From NCBI GenBank assembly GCA_041287865.1, contig JBGGMV010000028.1, forward strand, positions 164,222-228,221: DNA of 64,000 nt, written 5' to 3'. The translations under genes were made by a program, and so were the position numbers. Under the pieces are notes generated by a model that made no database searches, had not been told where the DNA came from, and was given only the letters and a program-made list of their open reading frames with translations. Positions 56,572 to 64,000 of the stretch are shown one piece after another; position 1 is the stretch's first letter, and every line of letters begins with the position of its first letter. The stretch is from JAPWJZ01 sp041287865. Lineage in GTDB: Bacteria; Pseudomonadota; Alphaproteobacteria; Micavibrionales; UBA2020.

Positions 56572-57318
56572 ATGGCCAAGACCCGCACCCATCCTCCTTC
56601 CGCCGCGCTTATTGCCGACCTTGCGCAGAGCGCGGCCGCTGTCGCGCGCGACCCTTCCGATTTCAACGCCATCATCGCCTTCGGCGAAAAAACAATGCGG
56701 GATATTACCGCTGACGCCGATGAATTCCTGCAGCTGCGCGACGATACGCTTCTCGAGAGAATGACGGCGCTGGGCGCCGTCCTCTCCACGCTCGACGGCA
56801 TATTGGCATCAACGGCCGACGCAACCTTTCAGGATCTCTCCGCGCACGAGCCGTTGCAGGAGAACATGGACGCCCTGAAAAAACTCCTCGATGCGCTCAA
56901 GGCCGACAAGGCCGTGGCGCAGCGGCTGACGGATAGCGTGCCGCAACTGAAAGACGATTGCATTTACTGCCTCGACGCCATGGAGGCGGCAGTCGCGGCC
57001 TACGATGCAACATACATTCCCGCCGCCAAGGGCACGGAGAAAGCGCAAGACGTCGTGCGCCAGAAGGATAACCTGCGCGACCGCGCCGTCATTCTCGAGA
57101 GCGCCCGCGCGGGCCTTGCCCTGAGCAAAAGCGGGAAGCTGGAGCTGTTGCAGGCCGTCAACGACATACTCGGGAAGGCGGAAGAGGCTTTCAATGTCGT
57201 ATCGGAGAAAATCGACGTTACGACACTTTACTACAAGCAGACGGTGAAATCGTTTTATGAAGGATCGCCCGCGCCCGTCCAGGTCAAGAAACCGCTGCAG
57301 TTCCGGCCGAAGTTTTAA
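56572..57318 (+). CDS. All-helical protein with KKPLQFRPK tail
   Basis: A 248-residue, largely helical protein (LIADLAQSAAAVARDPSDFN, MTALGAVLSTLDGILASTAD, QAVNDILGKAEEAFNVVSEK). The tail VQVKKPLQFRPKF matches the C-terminal pattern of several ankyrin proteins in the window, although no ankyrin repeat is present. TTTACA (56509-56514) and TATCTT (56533-56538) form a possible promoter. Its stop overlaps that of gyrB on the other strand. Confidence 0.65.
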   Translation: MAKTRTHPPSAALIADLAQSAAAVARDPSDFNAIIAFGEKTMRDITADADEFLQLRDDTLLERMTALGAVLSTLDGILASTADATFQDLSAHEPLQENMDALKKLLDALKADKAVAQRLTDSVPQLKDDCIYCLDAMEAAVAAYDATYIPAAKGTEKAQDVVRQKDNLRDRAVILESARAGLALSKSGKLELLQAVNDILGKAEEAFNVVSEKIDVTTLYYKQTVKSFYEGSPAPVQVKKPLQFRPKF

Positions 57319-59747
57319 GCGTCGAGATTCTTCACTTCCAGCGCGTGTTCCTGGATGAAATCACGGCGCGGCTCCACGATATCGCCCATCAGGGTCGAGA
57401 AGATTTCAGAAGCCATATCCTCTTTGTCCACCTTGACCTGCAGCAGCGAGCGCACGTTCGGGTCCAGCGTCGTTTCCCAGAGCTGTTCGGGGTTCATTTC
57501 GCCGAGACCTTTGTAGCGCTGGATGGCAAGGCCCTTCTTCGCGGCCTCGATCACCTTGTTGTAGAGGTCATAGGGGCCGTAGATGGGCACTTCTTTCTCC
57601 GCGCCCTTCAGCACGCCGGGCGCACTGAAGAATTCGGTGAAAACTTCAGCCACTTTGGCAAGGCGCTGGCCGTCGTGGGAATTGAGCGTATCCACCGGCA
57701 ACTCGATGCGCGTTTCGACGCTGCGCACGGTGCGGGTAAAGGCGAAGCCGCCCGATTCCAGCAACTGGCCTTTCCAGCCGCGTTCATAGATAGCGGAGAC
57801 TGAATCAAGGCGCTTGGCGACTTCGTCGGCCGTTTTCTGCGTGCGCTTGTCGGGGTTGAAGCCGTCTGCTGCCGCCGTCTGCTCGACGATATTCTGGTTG
57901 CCGAGGCGGTGGATGATGGGTTCCAAATTCTGCTTCACGCCGCGCGCGAGTTGAAGGATGCGGCGCAGGTCGCGGCCGTTGGTCACTTCGCCATTGCCCA
58001 GCTTGAACACCAGATCGTCGACGGCGAAGTCCAACAAATACTCTTCGAGTTCGGCGTCGTTCTTGATGTAACGTTCGGTCTTGCCGCGCTTGACCTTGTA
58101 GAGGGGCGGTTGTGCGATGTAGAGGTGCCCGCGGTTGATGATTTCGTGCATCTGGCGGTAGAAGAAGGTGAGCAACAGCGTGCGGATGTGCGAGCCGTCG
58201 ACGTCGGCGTCGGTCATGATGATGATTTTGTGGTAGCGCAGGTCTTCGATCTTGAATTCCTCGCGCCCGATGCCGGTGCCAAGCGCCGTGATCAGCGTGC
58301 CGATTTCCGCCGAGTTGAGCATGCGGTCAAAACGCGCGCGTTCCACGTTCAGGATCTTGCCGCGCAGGGGGAGAATAGCCTGGTTCTGGCGGTTGCGCGC
58401 CTGTTTGGCGGAACCGCCTGCCGAGTCACCCTCGACGATGAAGATTTCGGACAGCGCCGGGTCTTTCTCCGAGCAGTCGGCCAGTTTGCCGGGCAGCGAG
58501 GAGATATCCAGCAGGCCCTTGCGGCGCGTCAGGTCACGCGCCTTGCGGGCGGCTTCGCGGGCCGTGGCGGCTTCGATAATTTTAGCGGCAATCTTTTTAG
58601 CATCGCCGGGGTTTTCCTCGAACCATTCGGCCAGTTTTTCACCCAGCACGCTTTCGACGACCGGTTTCACTTCGGAGGAGACCAGCTTGTCCTTCGTCTG
58701 GCTGGAGAATTTAGGGTCTGGAACCTTGACCGAGAGCACGCAGGTCATGCCTTCGCGCATATCTTCACCGGTCAGCTCGATCTTCTCTTTCTTGGCGAGG
58801 CCCGAGCGTTCGGCGTAGTTGTTGATGGTGCGCGTCAGCGCGCCGCGGAAGCCGGACAGGTGCGTGCCGCCGTCCCGCTGCGGGATGTTGTTGGTGAAGC
58901 AGACGGTATCTTCGTGGTAGGCATCCGTCCATTCGATCGCGGCTTCGACCGTGATGCCGCCCTGTTCGCCCTTCACGTAGATGGTGGGCTTGTGCAGCAC
59001 GTTTTTCGAGCGGTTGAGGAAGTTGGCGAAGGCGACAAGGCCGCCGTCGTAAATGAATTCCGACTTCTTCTGTTCTTTCTTGCGGTTGTCGATCAGCGTC
59101 AGGCGCACGCCGGAGTTCAGGAAGGCGAGTTCGCGCAACCGGTGTTCGAGCGTCGAAAAGTTGAATTCCACCATCGTGAAGGTTTCGGTGGAGGGCAGGA
59201 AGGTTACTTCCGTGCCTGTCTGGTCGGGCGGGCAGGTGCCCACGGGCTTCAGCGGCGCATCGGCCACGCCATGGGTAAAGCGCATTTCCCAGACTTTGCC
59301 GTCGCGCCAGATGCGCAGATCAAGGTGTTTCGAGAGCGCGTTGACGACGGAGACACCGACGCCGTGCAGACCACCCGAAACCTTGTACGAGTTCTGGTCG
59401 AATTTACCGCCCGCGTGCAGCTGGGTCATGATGACCTCGGCCGCCGAAACGCCTTCGGATTTGTGGATTTCGACGGGAATGCCGCGGCCGTTGTCGCGCA
59501 CGGTGATCGAGCCGTCGGCGTTCATCGTCACGTCAACGCCGTCGCAGTGGCCGGCCAGCGCTTCGTCGATCGAGTTGTCGACGACTTCATAGACCATATG
59601 GTGCAGGCCGGTGCCGTCATCGGTGTCGCCGATGTACATGCCGGGGCGCTTGCGCACGGCATCGAGGCCCTTCAGGACCTTGATCGAATCCGCGCCATAG
59701 TCATCGACAGCCGCCTGCTTGTCGGACTTTTTCGCCACTTCAGTCAT
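57315..59747 (-). CDS. gyrB: DNA gyrase subunit B
   Basis: An 810-residue protein with all three regions of bacterial GyrB: the GHKL ATPase (GLDAVRKRPGMYIGDTDDGT), the transducer, and the TOPRIM domain (IVEGDSAGGSAKQARNRQNQ, DADVDGSHIRTLLLTFFYRQ), ending with the conserved QRYKGLGEMNPEQLWETTLD. It introduces negative supercoils with GyrA. AAGGA seven bases before ATG 59747 (MTEVAKKSDK) is preferred to the longer frames to 59765 or 59828. Length matches the family. Confidence 0.96.
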   Translation of the reverse strand: MTEVAKKSDKQAAVDDYGADSIKVLKGLDAVRKRPGMYIGDTDDGTGLHHMVYEVVDNSIDEALAGHCDGVDVTMNADGSITVRDNGRGIPVEIHKSEGVSAAEVIMTQLHAGGKFDQNSYKVSGGLHGVGVSVVNALSKHLDLRIWRDGKVWEMRFTHGVADAPLKPVGTCPPDQTGTEVTFLPSTETFTMVEFNFSTLEHRLRELAFLNSGVRLTLIDNRKKEQKKSEFIYDGGLVAFANFLNRSKNVLHKPTIYVKGEQGGITVEAAIEWTDAYHEDTVCFTNNIPQRDGGTHLSGFRGALTRTINNYAERSGLAKKEKIELTGEDMREGMTCVLSVKVPDPKFSSQTKDKLVSSEVKPVVESVLGEKLAEWFEENPGDAKKIAAKIIEAATAREAARKARDLTRRKGLLDISSLPGKLADCSEKDPALSEIFIVEGDSAGGSAKQARNRQNQAILPLRGKILNVERARFDRMLNSAEIGTLITALGTGIGREEFKIEDLRYHKIIIMTDADVDGSHIRTLLLTFFYRQMHEIINRGHLYIAQPPLYKVKRGKTERYIKNDAELEEYLLDFAVDDLVFKLGNGEVTNGRDLRRILQLARGVKQNLEPIIHRLGNQNIVEQTAAADGFNPDKRTQKTADEVAKRLDSVSAIYERGWKGQLLESGGFAFTRTVRSVETRIELPVDTLNSHDGQRLAKVAEVFTEFFSAPGVLKGAEKEVPIYGPYDLYNKVIEAAKKGLAIQRYKGLGEMNPEQLWETTLDPNVRSLLQVKVDKEDMASEIFSTLMGDIVEPRRDFIQEHALEVKNLDA

Positions 59748-60242
59748 GTCGTTTTCCTTCGTCATAGCCCATTTCGTTTGTACATAAAAATATAGCAAAA
59801 ATGCACAAAAAACAGGAGTCAAAAACACTGTTTTTTCTAAAAAAAATCAGTGTTTTAGGGGGTCAAAAACAGGCCCAAAATCAGGGGGTTATAGGTTTGC
59901 ATAAAATGGCGATTTTCTGGCTGCTTTTTCCTGACGAAATAAGCGACGCGACGCACGGCTGACCGATGGCCTGTGGCGGGCAATTAGAGGCGCGGCAGGA
60001 CGTCTTCGAAGATAAAAACATCCTGATGCCTGTCATTTTCGACTGCCATTCTTTAGCCGCAAGGAGTCCGGAATACGGCGATCCGGATTTTATTTTCCAC
60101 AATACAAGATATGTTTTCGTAATCTTATTCATTCCTTGCTATTTGACCTTGAACACCTGTTTTCCGTTAAATTCCGGCTTTTGAAGCACCCTGCTTTAGC
60201 GTAGTTTCCGCCCGCAATTCACCTTTTTATGGAGATTCTACG
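59748..60242. other. Intergenic region between gyrB and the inhibitor-like array
   Basis: About 495 bases. The gyrB side is very A-rich and holds the inverted repeat at 59822-59856. Short frames on both strands (for example 59881-60132 and 59966-60184) lack ribosome-binding sites and look random. The right side must contain the promoter of the four-gene array. Confidence 0.5.
59822..59856. repeat. Inverted repeat in the gyrB leader
   Basis: AAAACACTG (59822-59830) and CAGTGTTTT (59848-59856), with an A/T-rich centre, 75-110 bases before the gyrB start. The phrase GTCAAAAACA occurs on both sides. Could be an operator or leader structure for gyrB. Confidence 0.5.
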
Positions 60243-60542
60243 ATGAGCCCCAAGCGCGATGTTTCGCACATCTTCAACAAATTCGCCGGCCGCGAAGTGC
60301 CGATGAAGGAAGAGCCCTTTGTCATGCGCGGCAAGACCTATATGCAGACCAAGCTGGTCAACGATCCCGACCCCGTGCTGACCGAAATGCGCGACGCCGC
60401 CAAGGCCGCCGGCCTGAAGCTGCGCGTCTGGCTGCCCGGCACGATGGGCACGATGGATTACCGCACCGACCGCGTGAACGCACATGTCGAAAAAGAAGCC
60501 GACGGCAAATACCGCGTCAGCAACAGATTCAATATCGGCTAA
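60243..60542 (+). CDS. I78/potato-inhibitor-I-like small protein, copy 1
   Basis: A 99-residue protein without signal peptide. The N-terminal motif IFNKFAGREVPM is shared by all four copies. The C-terminal half LKLRVWLPGTMGTMDYRTDR, then VNAHVEKEADGKYRVSNRF, has the layout of I78 and potato inhibitor I serine protease inhibitors (reactive loop, then "DYRxDRVN", then "DG...V...G"). It may bind a cytoplasmic or secreted protease. First gene of a four-gene tandem array, with GGAG before the ATG. Confidence 0.65.
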   Translation: MSPKRDVSHIFNKFAGREVPMKEEPFVMRGKTYMQTKLVNDPDPVLTEMRDAAKAAGLKLRVWLPGTMGTMDYRTDRVNAHVEKEADGKYRVSNRFNIG

Positions 60543-60570
60543 TAAAAACCAGAAAAGAGGAGTGTATAAA

Positions 60571-60858
60571 ATGGACGTCAGAAGCATCTTCAACAAATTC
60601 GCCGGCCGCGAAGTGGAAATGAAAACCGAGCTGCGCGAAACCTGTGGCTACAAGTTCTACGAGCATGACCTGAAAAACAACCCCGACCCCGTCATCACCG
60701 AGATGGAGGCAGAAGCCAAGAAACACGGCCTGTCGCTGCGCGTGATGTGGGAAGGCATGGGCGGCACCTGTGACTTCGACACCACCCGCGTCAATGCCAC
60801 CATCAAGCAGGACGAAGACGGCAAATGGCGCGTGGGTCGCCACTTCGGCCTCGGCTAA
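60571..60858 (+). CDS. I78/potato-inhibitor-I-like small protein, copy 2
   Basis: A 95-residue paralog starting MDVRSIFNKFAGREVEMKTE, with GAGGAG upstream. The loop region reads LRVMWEGMGGTCDFDTTRVN, where the conserved DYR is changed to DFD, and it contains a Cys. It ends WRVGRHFGLG. The frame opens earlier inside copy 1, but that start is unlikely. The altered loop suggests a different target. Confidence 0.65.
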   Translation: MDVRSIFNKFAGREVEMKTELRETCGYKFYEHDLKNNPDPVITEMEAEAKKHGLSLRVMWEGMGGTCDFDTTRVNATIKQDEDGKWRVGRHFGLG

Positions 60859-60868
60859 AGGGTTTTCC

Positions 60869-61174
60869 ATGCGTGTCGACCTGACAAAAACCTTCGGCAA
60901 GTTCGCGGGCCGCGAAGTGCCCATGAACGAAAAGACGGAAGATGTCCGCATCGGCTGCGTTATCAAGAAACGCACCGTCGCAACGCCGGTTGATGAAAAT
61001 CCCCCGGTCGTTCAGGAAATGAAGGACGAAGCCACGAAGCACGGTCTTAAGCTGCGCGTGCTCTGGCCCGGTCGCGGCTGGACGGATGATTACGACCGCA
61101 AGCGCGTGAACGTACACGTCGAAAAGGCCAAGGACGGCAAATACCGCATCAGCAATAAGTTCGATCTCGGTTAA
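60869..61174 (+). CDS. I78/potato-inhibitor-I-like small protein, copy 3
   Basis: A 101-residue paralog (MRVDLTKTFGKFAGREVPMN, ending YRISNKFDLG). The loop region is LRVLWPGRGWTDDYDRKRVN, with Arg and Trp in the presumed reactive site. It starts 10 bases after copy 2; AAAGGG serves as the ribosome-binding site. Confidence 0.65.
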   Translation: MRVDLTKTFGKFAGREVPMNEKTEDVRIGCVIKKRTVATPVDENPPVVQEMKDEATKHGLKLRVLWPGRGWTDDYDRKRVNVHVEKAKDGKYRISNKFDLG

Positions 61175-61188
61175 CAGGAGAATAGACC

Positions 61189-61503
61189 ATGAAACGCAAG
61201 CCCAACATCACCGATGCTTTCAACAAGTTCGCCGGCAAGGAAGTGCCGATGCTTGAGGAAACGAAGACGATGAAACTCAGCCACCTTGGCGATTATACCT
61301 ATACCGAGGTGAAGCCCGCCAATGACAAAGACCCCGTGCTGGAAGCCATGCAGAAAACCGCCGACAAGAACGGCGTCTCCTTGCGCGTCTGGTGGCCGGG
61401 CCTTGCAGGCACGGCTGATTACCGCACCGACCGCGTGAACGCCCATATCGAAAAAGGCACCGACGGCAAATGGCGCGTCGGCCCGAGATTCGATATCGGC
61501 TGA
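61189..61503 (+). CDS. I78/potato-inhibitor-I-like small protein, copy 4
   Basis: A 104-residue paralog (MKRKPNITDAFNKFAGKEVP, ending WRVGPRFDIG). The loop region LRVWWPGLAGTADYRTDRVN is the closest to copy 1. AGGAG precedes the ATG. Just after the stop, ATGGTCGACCTCGGCTAA (61507-61524) could read M-V-D-L-G-stop, like the end of copy 3, and may be the remnant of a fifth copy. Confidence 0.65.
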   Translation: MKRKPNITDAFNKFAGKEVPMLEETKTMKLSHLGDYTYTEVKPANDKDPVLEAMQKTADKNGVSLRVWWPGLAGTADYRTDRVNAHIEKGTDGKWRVGPRFDIG

Positions 61504-61546
61504 GCCGATGGTCGACCTCGGCTAATAATTTCAGACTTTTTAAAAA

Positions 61547-61576
61547 CCCCGCCCGTCAAACGGCGGGGCTTTTTTT
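61547..61576 (+). terminator. Bidirectional terminator after the inhibitor-like array
   Basis: Stem CCCCGCC (61547-61553) with GGCGGGG (61562-61568), A-run on the left and T-run on the right. It can end both the rightward array and the leftward transporter gene. Confidence 0.88.
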
Positions 61577-62498
61577 ATCGCCGTACGGTCAGCAGTGCCA
61601 GCAGCACGGCGCAGGCGACGACGCCCATGCCGGATTTGACGTCGGCTTTCTCCTTGTGCCCCGCCATCAGGTAAAATAGCGAGATAAAGACAGGCGTGGT
61701 AAGGCCCAGCGCCACCTGATAGGAAGGGTTGGGCGTAAAGGCCATGGCGTAGTTTTTGTAAATCATATGGCAGATCCAGGCGAAGGCCGCCAGTAGCACA
61801 GCGGCCAACAAGGTGCGGTTTGTCCAGCCGGAAGGTTTGCCCTTTTCCGTCTTTTTTTCCTGAATGATGCAGTAAGTGCCGACGGCAAAGATCGCGATGA
61901 GCGACTGCACATACATATAGCCCAGGACCGCGCCTTCCAGCGGGCCGTGGTCCATGGCGAATTTGTTCAGCACGTTGGTGAAGGTGTAGCCCACCAGCGC
62001 GGGGAACATATAGGTGAAGGCCGCGCGCGTAATCTCGCATTTGTTCAACCGCATCGAGAAAAAGACACAGCCCGCCAGCGCGGCCAGAATTCCCGCCGTA
62101 TTATAGGGGTGATCGGCATACTCGCGGAGCAGCGAGGGATCGAAGAAAAACCAGATGATAAAGGCGCCCCAGACAGTGAGCGGCTGCACGCGGCTGACAA
62201 CGCCGCCGCCGAAGGTCGCGCTGGCGTTAAAGGCACGGATATCGGCGAAAGTGCCGATGAAAACCGTGGCGAAGACGGCGGCGTAGAAACGCCAGTCGGT
62301 CGGCATTTCCAGCGTAACGATAAACGACGTCAGGAACATCACCGCCACGACGCGCATCCAGAAGACAATCAAATGCCCGGGCTGCTTCAGGTACTGGTTG
62401 ACGAGGTAAAAGCCCGCGCCGAAGACGGCCGAGATGATGGAGAATAACACCCATCCCCAGCCGGACATGAAATCGTGGAAGTTGCCGAACAAGCTCAC
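61575..62498 (-). CDS. DMT-superfamily (EamA-like) transporter
   Basis: A 307-residue protein with about ten hydrophobic helices and two homologous halves, for example WVLFSIISAVFGAGFYLVNQ near the start and GMGVVACAVLLALLTV at the end. It has a pair of EamA-like halves joined by a Lys-rich loop (QEKKTEKGKPSGWTNRT, about 215-230). Substrate unknown. The ATG overlaps the recF stop (ATGA), so it is translated with recF. Confidence 0.75.
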   Translation of the reverse strand: MSLFGNFHDFMSGWGWVLFSIISAVFGAGFYLVNQYLKQPGHLIVFWMRVVAVMFLTSFIVTLEMPTDWRFYAAVFATVFIGTFADIRAFNASATFGGGVVSRVQPLTVWGAFIIWFFFDPSLLREYADHPYNTAGILAALAGCVFFSMRLNKCEITRAAFTYMFPALVGYTFTNVLNKFAMDHGPLEGAVLGYMYVQSLIAIFAVGTYCIIQEKKTEKGKPSGWTNRTLLAAVLLAAFAWICHMIYKNYAMAFTPNPSYQVALGLTTPVFISLFYLMAGHKEKADVKSGMGVVACAVLLALLTVRR

Positions 62499-63649
62499 GA
62501 TACGGCTTTCGGCTGCGGTACGGCACGCCCGGGTTCGATATTGAAGAAAATCGCGCGGTTTTTCAGCAGTGCGAAGATCGACGGATCGGTGCCTGTCAGC
62601 CAGACTTGCCCTTCTAATGTCCCAAGATAACCGAACAATTCATCGCGGCGGTTGTCGTCAAGATGGGCGGCGACTTCATCCAGCAGCAGCAGCGGCACGA
62701 AGCCTTTTTCCGCCTGCATCATGAGCGCATGGGCGAGGATGATGGAGACCAGTAGCGCCTTCTGCTCGCCGGTCGAGCTTTGCGAGGCGGGCATCTGTTT
62801 TGCGCCGTAATGCACGACGAAATCGCTGCGGTGTACGCCTTCAAAGGTGCGTCCTGCAGCAGCGTCCAGCGCACGGGATTTCTTGAACCTTGCCCGCAAT
62901 TCATCTTCGATATCGAGGGAAGGACGCTGGCCCGTTTCGCCTTCCGCCCAGCCGTTAATCGAAATGTCGGGCAGCGGAAAACTTGATTTTCCGCTGCTGT
63001 AAAGCTGTGCCGTATACTGTGGCAGGCGGAGCACCAGTTCTTTACGTGCGGCAGCGACGGATACAGCATCGGCGGCCAGCTGCTGTTCCAGCCCGTCCAG
63101 CCATAGCGGATCGGCGCGGCGTTCCATTTGCAGCAGTTTCAGCCTTTCACGCAAATTCTTGTCGTAGCGGTTCAGGCGCGTGACATGTTCGGGGTCGTCG
63201 GCGAATACCAGCCGGTCAAAGAATTTGCGGCGTGATGAAGCATTGTCCGTGAATAACCTGTCCATTTGCGGCGTGACCCAGACGGCTGAAACAAAGGGCG
63301 CAAGTTCATTCTGGCTTTTGGCTTCCTTGCCGTTGATGCGCACCAGCCGCCGTTTCGCCGCGCGATCAAGGCCCGTGCCGATGCGCATATGGATGCCGTT
63401 GGCGCTTTCGGCTTCGGCTGCAACGGCCCAGAGGTCTTCGGGCCCTGCGTTGCGGTTTTTCATTTCCAGCAGGTCGGCCGAGCGCAGCCCCTTGCCGGGC
63501 ACCAGCAGGCTGACGGCTTCGAGGATATTGGTTTTTCCCGCACCATTTGGCCCTGTCAGGGCCACAGCCTTCGCCCCGCCAAGATCGAGGCGGAGGGCTT
63601 CGTAGCCCCTGAACTGGGTCAGGTTGAGTTTATGGAGGAGCAGCGGCAC
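62495..63649 (-). CDS. recF: DNA replication/repair protein RecF
   Basis: A 384-residue SMC-like ATPase: Walker A ALTGPNGAGKTNILEAV (about residues 32-48), signature SSTGEQKALLVSIILAHA (about 288-305), Walker B PLLLLDEVAAHLDDNRR. RecF loads RecA at single-strand gaps with RecO and RecR. Its usual neighbours dnaN, gyrB and dnaA fit gyrB being nearby here, although four small genes and a transporter intervene. Confidence 0.94.
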   Translation of the reverse strand: MPLLLHKLNLTQFRGYEALRLDLGGAKAVALTGPNGAGKTNILEAVSLLVPGKGLRSADLLEMKNRNAGPEDLWAVAAEAESANGIHMRIGTGLDRAAKRRLVRINGKEAKSQNELAPFVSAVWVTPQMDRLFTDNASSRRKFFDRLVFADDPEHVTRLNRYDKNLRERLKLLQMERRADPLWLDGLEQQLAADAVSVAAARKELVLRLPQYTAQLYSSGKSSFPLPDISINGWAEGETGQRPSLDIEDELRARFKKSRALDAAAGRTFEGVHRSDFVVHYGAKQMPASQSSTGEQKALLVSIILAHALMMQAEKGFVPLLLLDEVAAHLDDNRRDELFGYLGTLEGQVWLTGTDPSIFALLKNRAIFFNIEPGRAVPQPKAVS

Positions 63650-63850
63650 GGCGTTACGGTTCTTCGATGTTTCGCCTACTTTACAGCATTTCTGGCCTGT
63701 AGCCGCTGTTTTTGGCCCTGTTTTTTAAAGACTTGTTTATATATTATGACAATTATATTTTTCAGAATTATGCATTTGTTGCGTGGATGAATCTGTGTAT
63801 ACTCCGAATCTATTACAAACATACACTTATGAAAAAGTGAGAGACGTCAC

Positions 63851-64000
63851 ATGGCAGACACGCCCAAAAAACCCCTTGGCGAAAGCATTCGCGACCTGAT
63901 CAACCCCGCGTTCGAAGACGAGCGCCGCCCCGAGATCCAGAACAAGATCGTAAGCGATATCTTCGCGCAGCTGGCCGACAACATCGCGCCGATGTTCGAA
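63851..64000 (+). CDS. Start of a hypothetical protein (cut by window edge)
   Basis: The first 50 residues (MADTPKKPLGESIRDLINPA, FEDERRPEIQNKIVSDIFAQ) are helical and acidic with a Lys/Pro-rich start. There is no signal peptide. AGAGACG precedes the ATG. The upstream gap 63650-63850 is AT-rich and divides it from recF. Cannot be identified. Confidence 0.45.
   Translation, partial: MADTPKKPLGESIRDLINPAFEDERRPEIQNKIVSDIFAQLADNIAPMFE

Noticed and set aside
57909..59795. Open frame of over 600 codons on the plus strand antisense to gyrB
   Set aside because: It mirrors a clearly real gyrB gene; long antisense frames are expected in GC-rich DNA, and the translation has the Arg/His/Gly-rich look of an artefact.
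59881..60184. Short open frames on both strands between gyrB and the inhibitor-like array
   Set aside because: No ribosome-binding sites, no recognisable pattern, AT-rich composition of an intergenic region.
1..64000. tRNA and rRNA genes
   Set aside because: I saw no cloverleaf with a conserved T-arm and anticodon, and no rRNA sequence, on reading both strands by eye; a covariance search would be needed to exclude a single tRNA.

Overview
The window looks like a chromosomal segment of a GC-rich alphaproteobacterium. The evidence is an alphaproteobacterial-type GyrB and RecF, a DUF3126-like protein, and overall codon and GC style. It carries a piece of a Dot/Icm (type IVB) secretion locus and at least eleven ankyrin-repeat proteins, plus four relatives with degenerate helical-repeat bodies. 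That combination suggests a host-associated or predatory lifestyle; Micavibrio-like or endosymbiont-related lineages are possible, but this is inference.

Layout. (1) 1-3150, minus strand: dotG/icmE (partial), dotH/icmK, dotI/icmL and a second dotI-like gene, in the gene order of the Legionella icmM-L-K-E block. (2) 3.5-8.5 kb: a HELAH-type putative metallopeptidase, small proteins of unknown function, and a convergent intergenic region holding three tandem ~190-bp structured repeats that look like small RNA genes ending in terminators. After these come a small secreted protein and a beta-propeller protein. (3) 8.7-19.8 kb: a plus-strand ankyrin operon of four genes, a patch of AT-richer small genes, a 764-residue ankyrin protein coupled to a secreted Pro/Gln-rich protein, another secreted Ala/Pro-rich protein, and a minus-strand ankyrin gene. 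(4) 20-34.2 kb: a siphophage-like head and tail module. It runs from a putative small terminase through large terminase, portal, protease, capsid, connectors and tail proteins to an NlpC/P60 protein and a nested spanin-like pair. It has no integrase, repressor or replication genes. Its capsid gene is frameshifted, its tape-measure gene is reduced to about 100 codons, and its tail-tip gene is a stub. Sel1-repeat genes, a membrane protein and a HigBA toxin-antitoxin pair are interspersed. Two arrays of a 10-bp repeat precede it. (5) 34.2-48.5 kb: ankyrin genes, three paralogous M48-type HExxH peptidases, a Crp/Fnr regulator, a TetR regulator and small proteins. Many are separate transcription units with strikingly similar TTGACAT promoters. 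(6) 45.9-54 kb, minus strand: six proteins, four of which share a C-terminal module after degenerate or clear ankyrin repeats. (7) 54.2-64 kb: DUF3126-like protein, a BNR-like membrane-anchored protein, thymidine kinase, a helical protein, gyrB, four tandem I78/potato-inhibitor-I-like small proteins, a DMT-type transporter, recF, and the start of another gene.

How the parts may work together. Many of the non-phage proteins end in a similar short Lys/Pro tail (for example KKPLQFRPK, RKPLSFKKP, FTLKPRKP), although their bodies are unrelated (ankyrin, coiled coil, helical repeat). With a Dot/Icm locus in the same window, the simplest hypothesis is that this tail is a sorting or secretion signal for a family of effectors. 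The M48 peptidases and I78-like inhibitors could act beside them. This remains inference from sequence.
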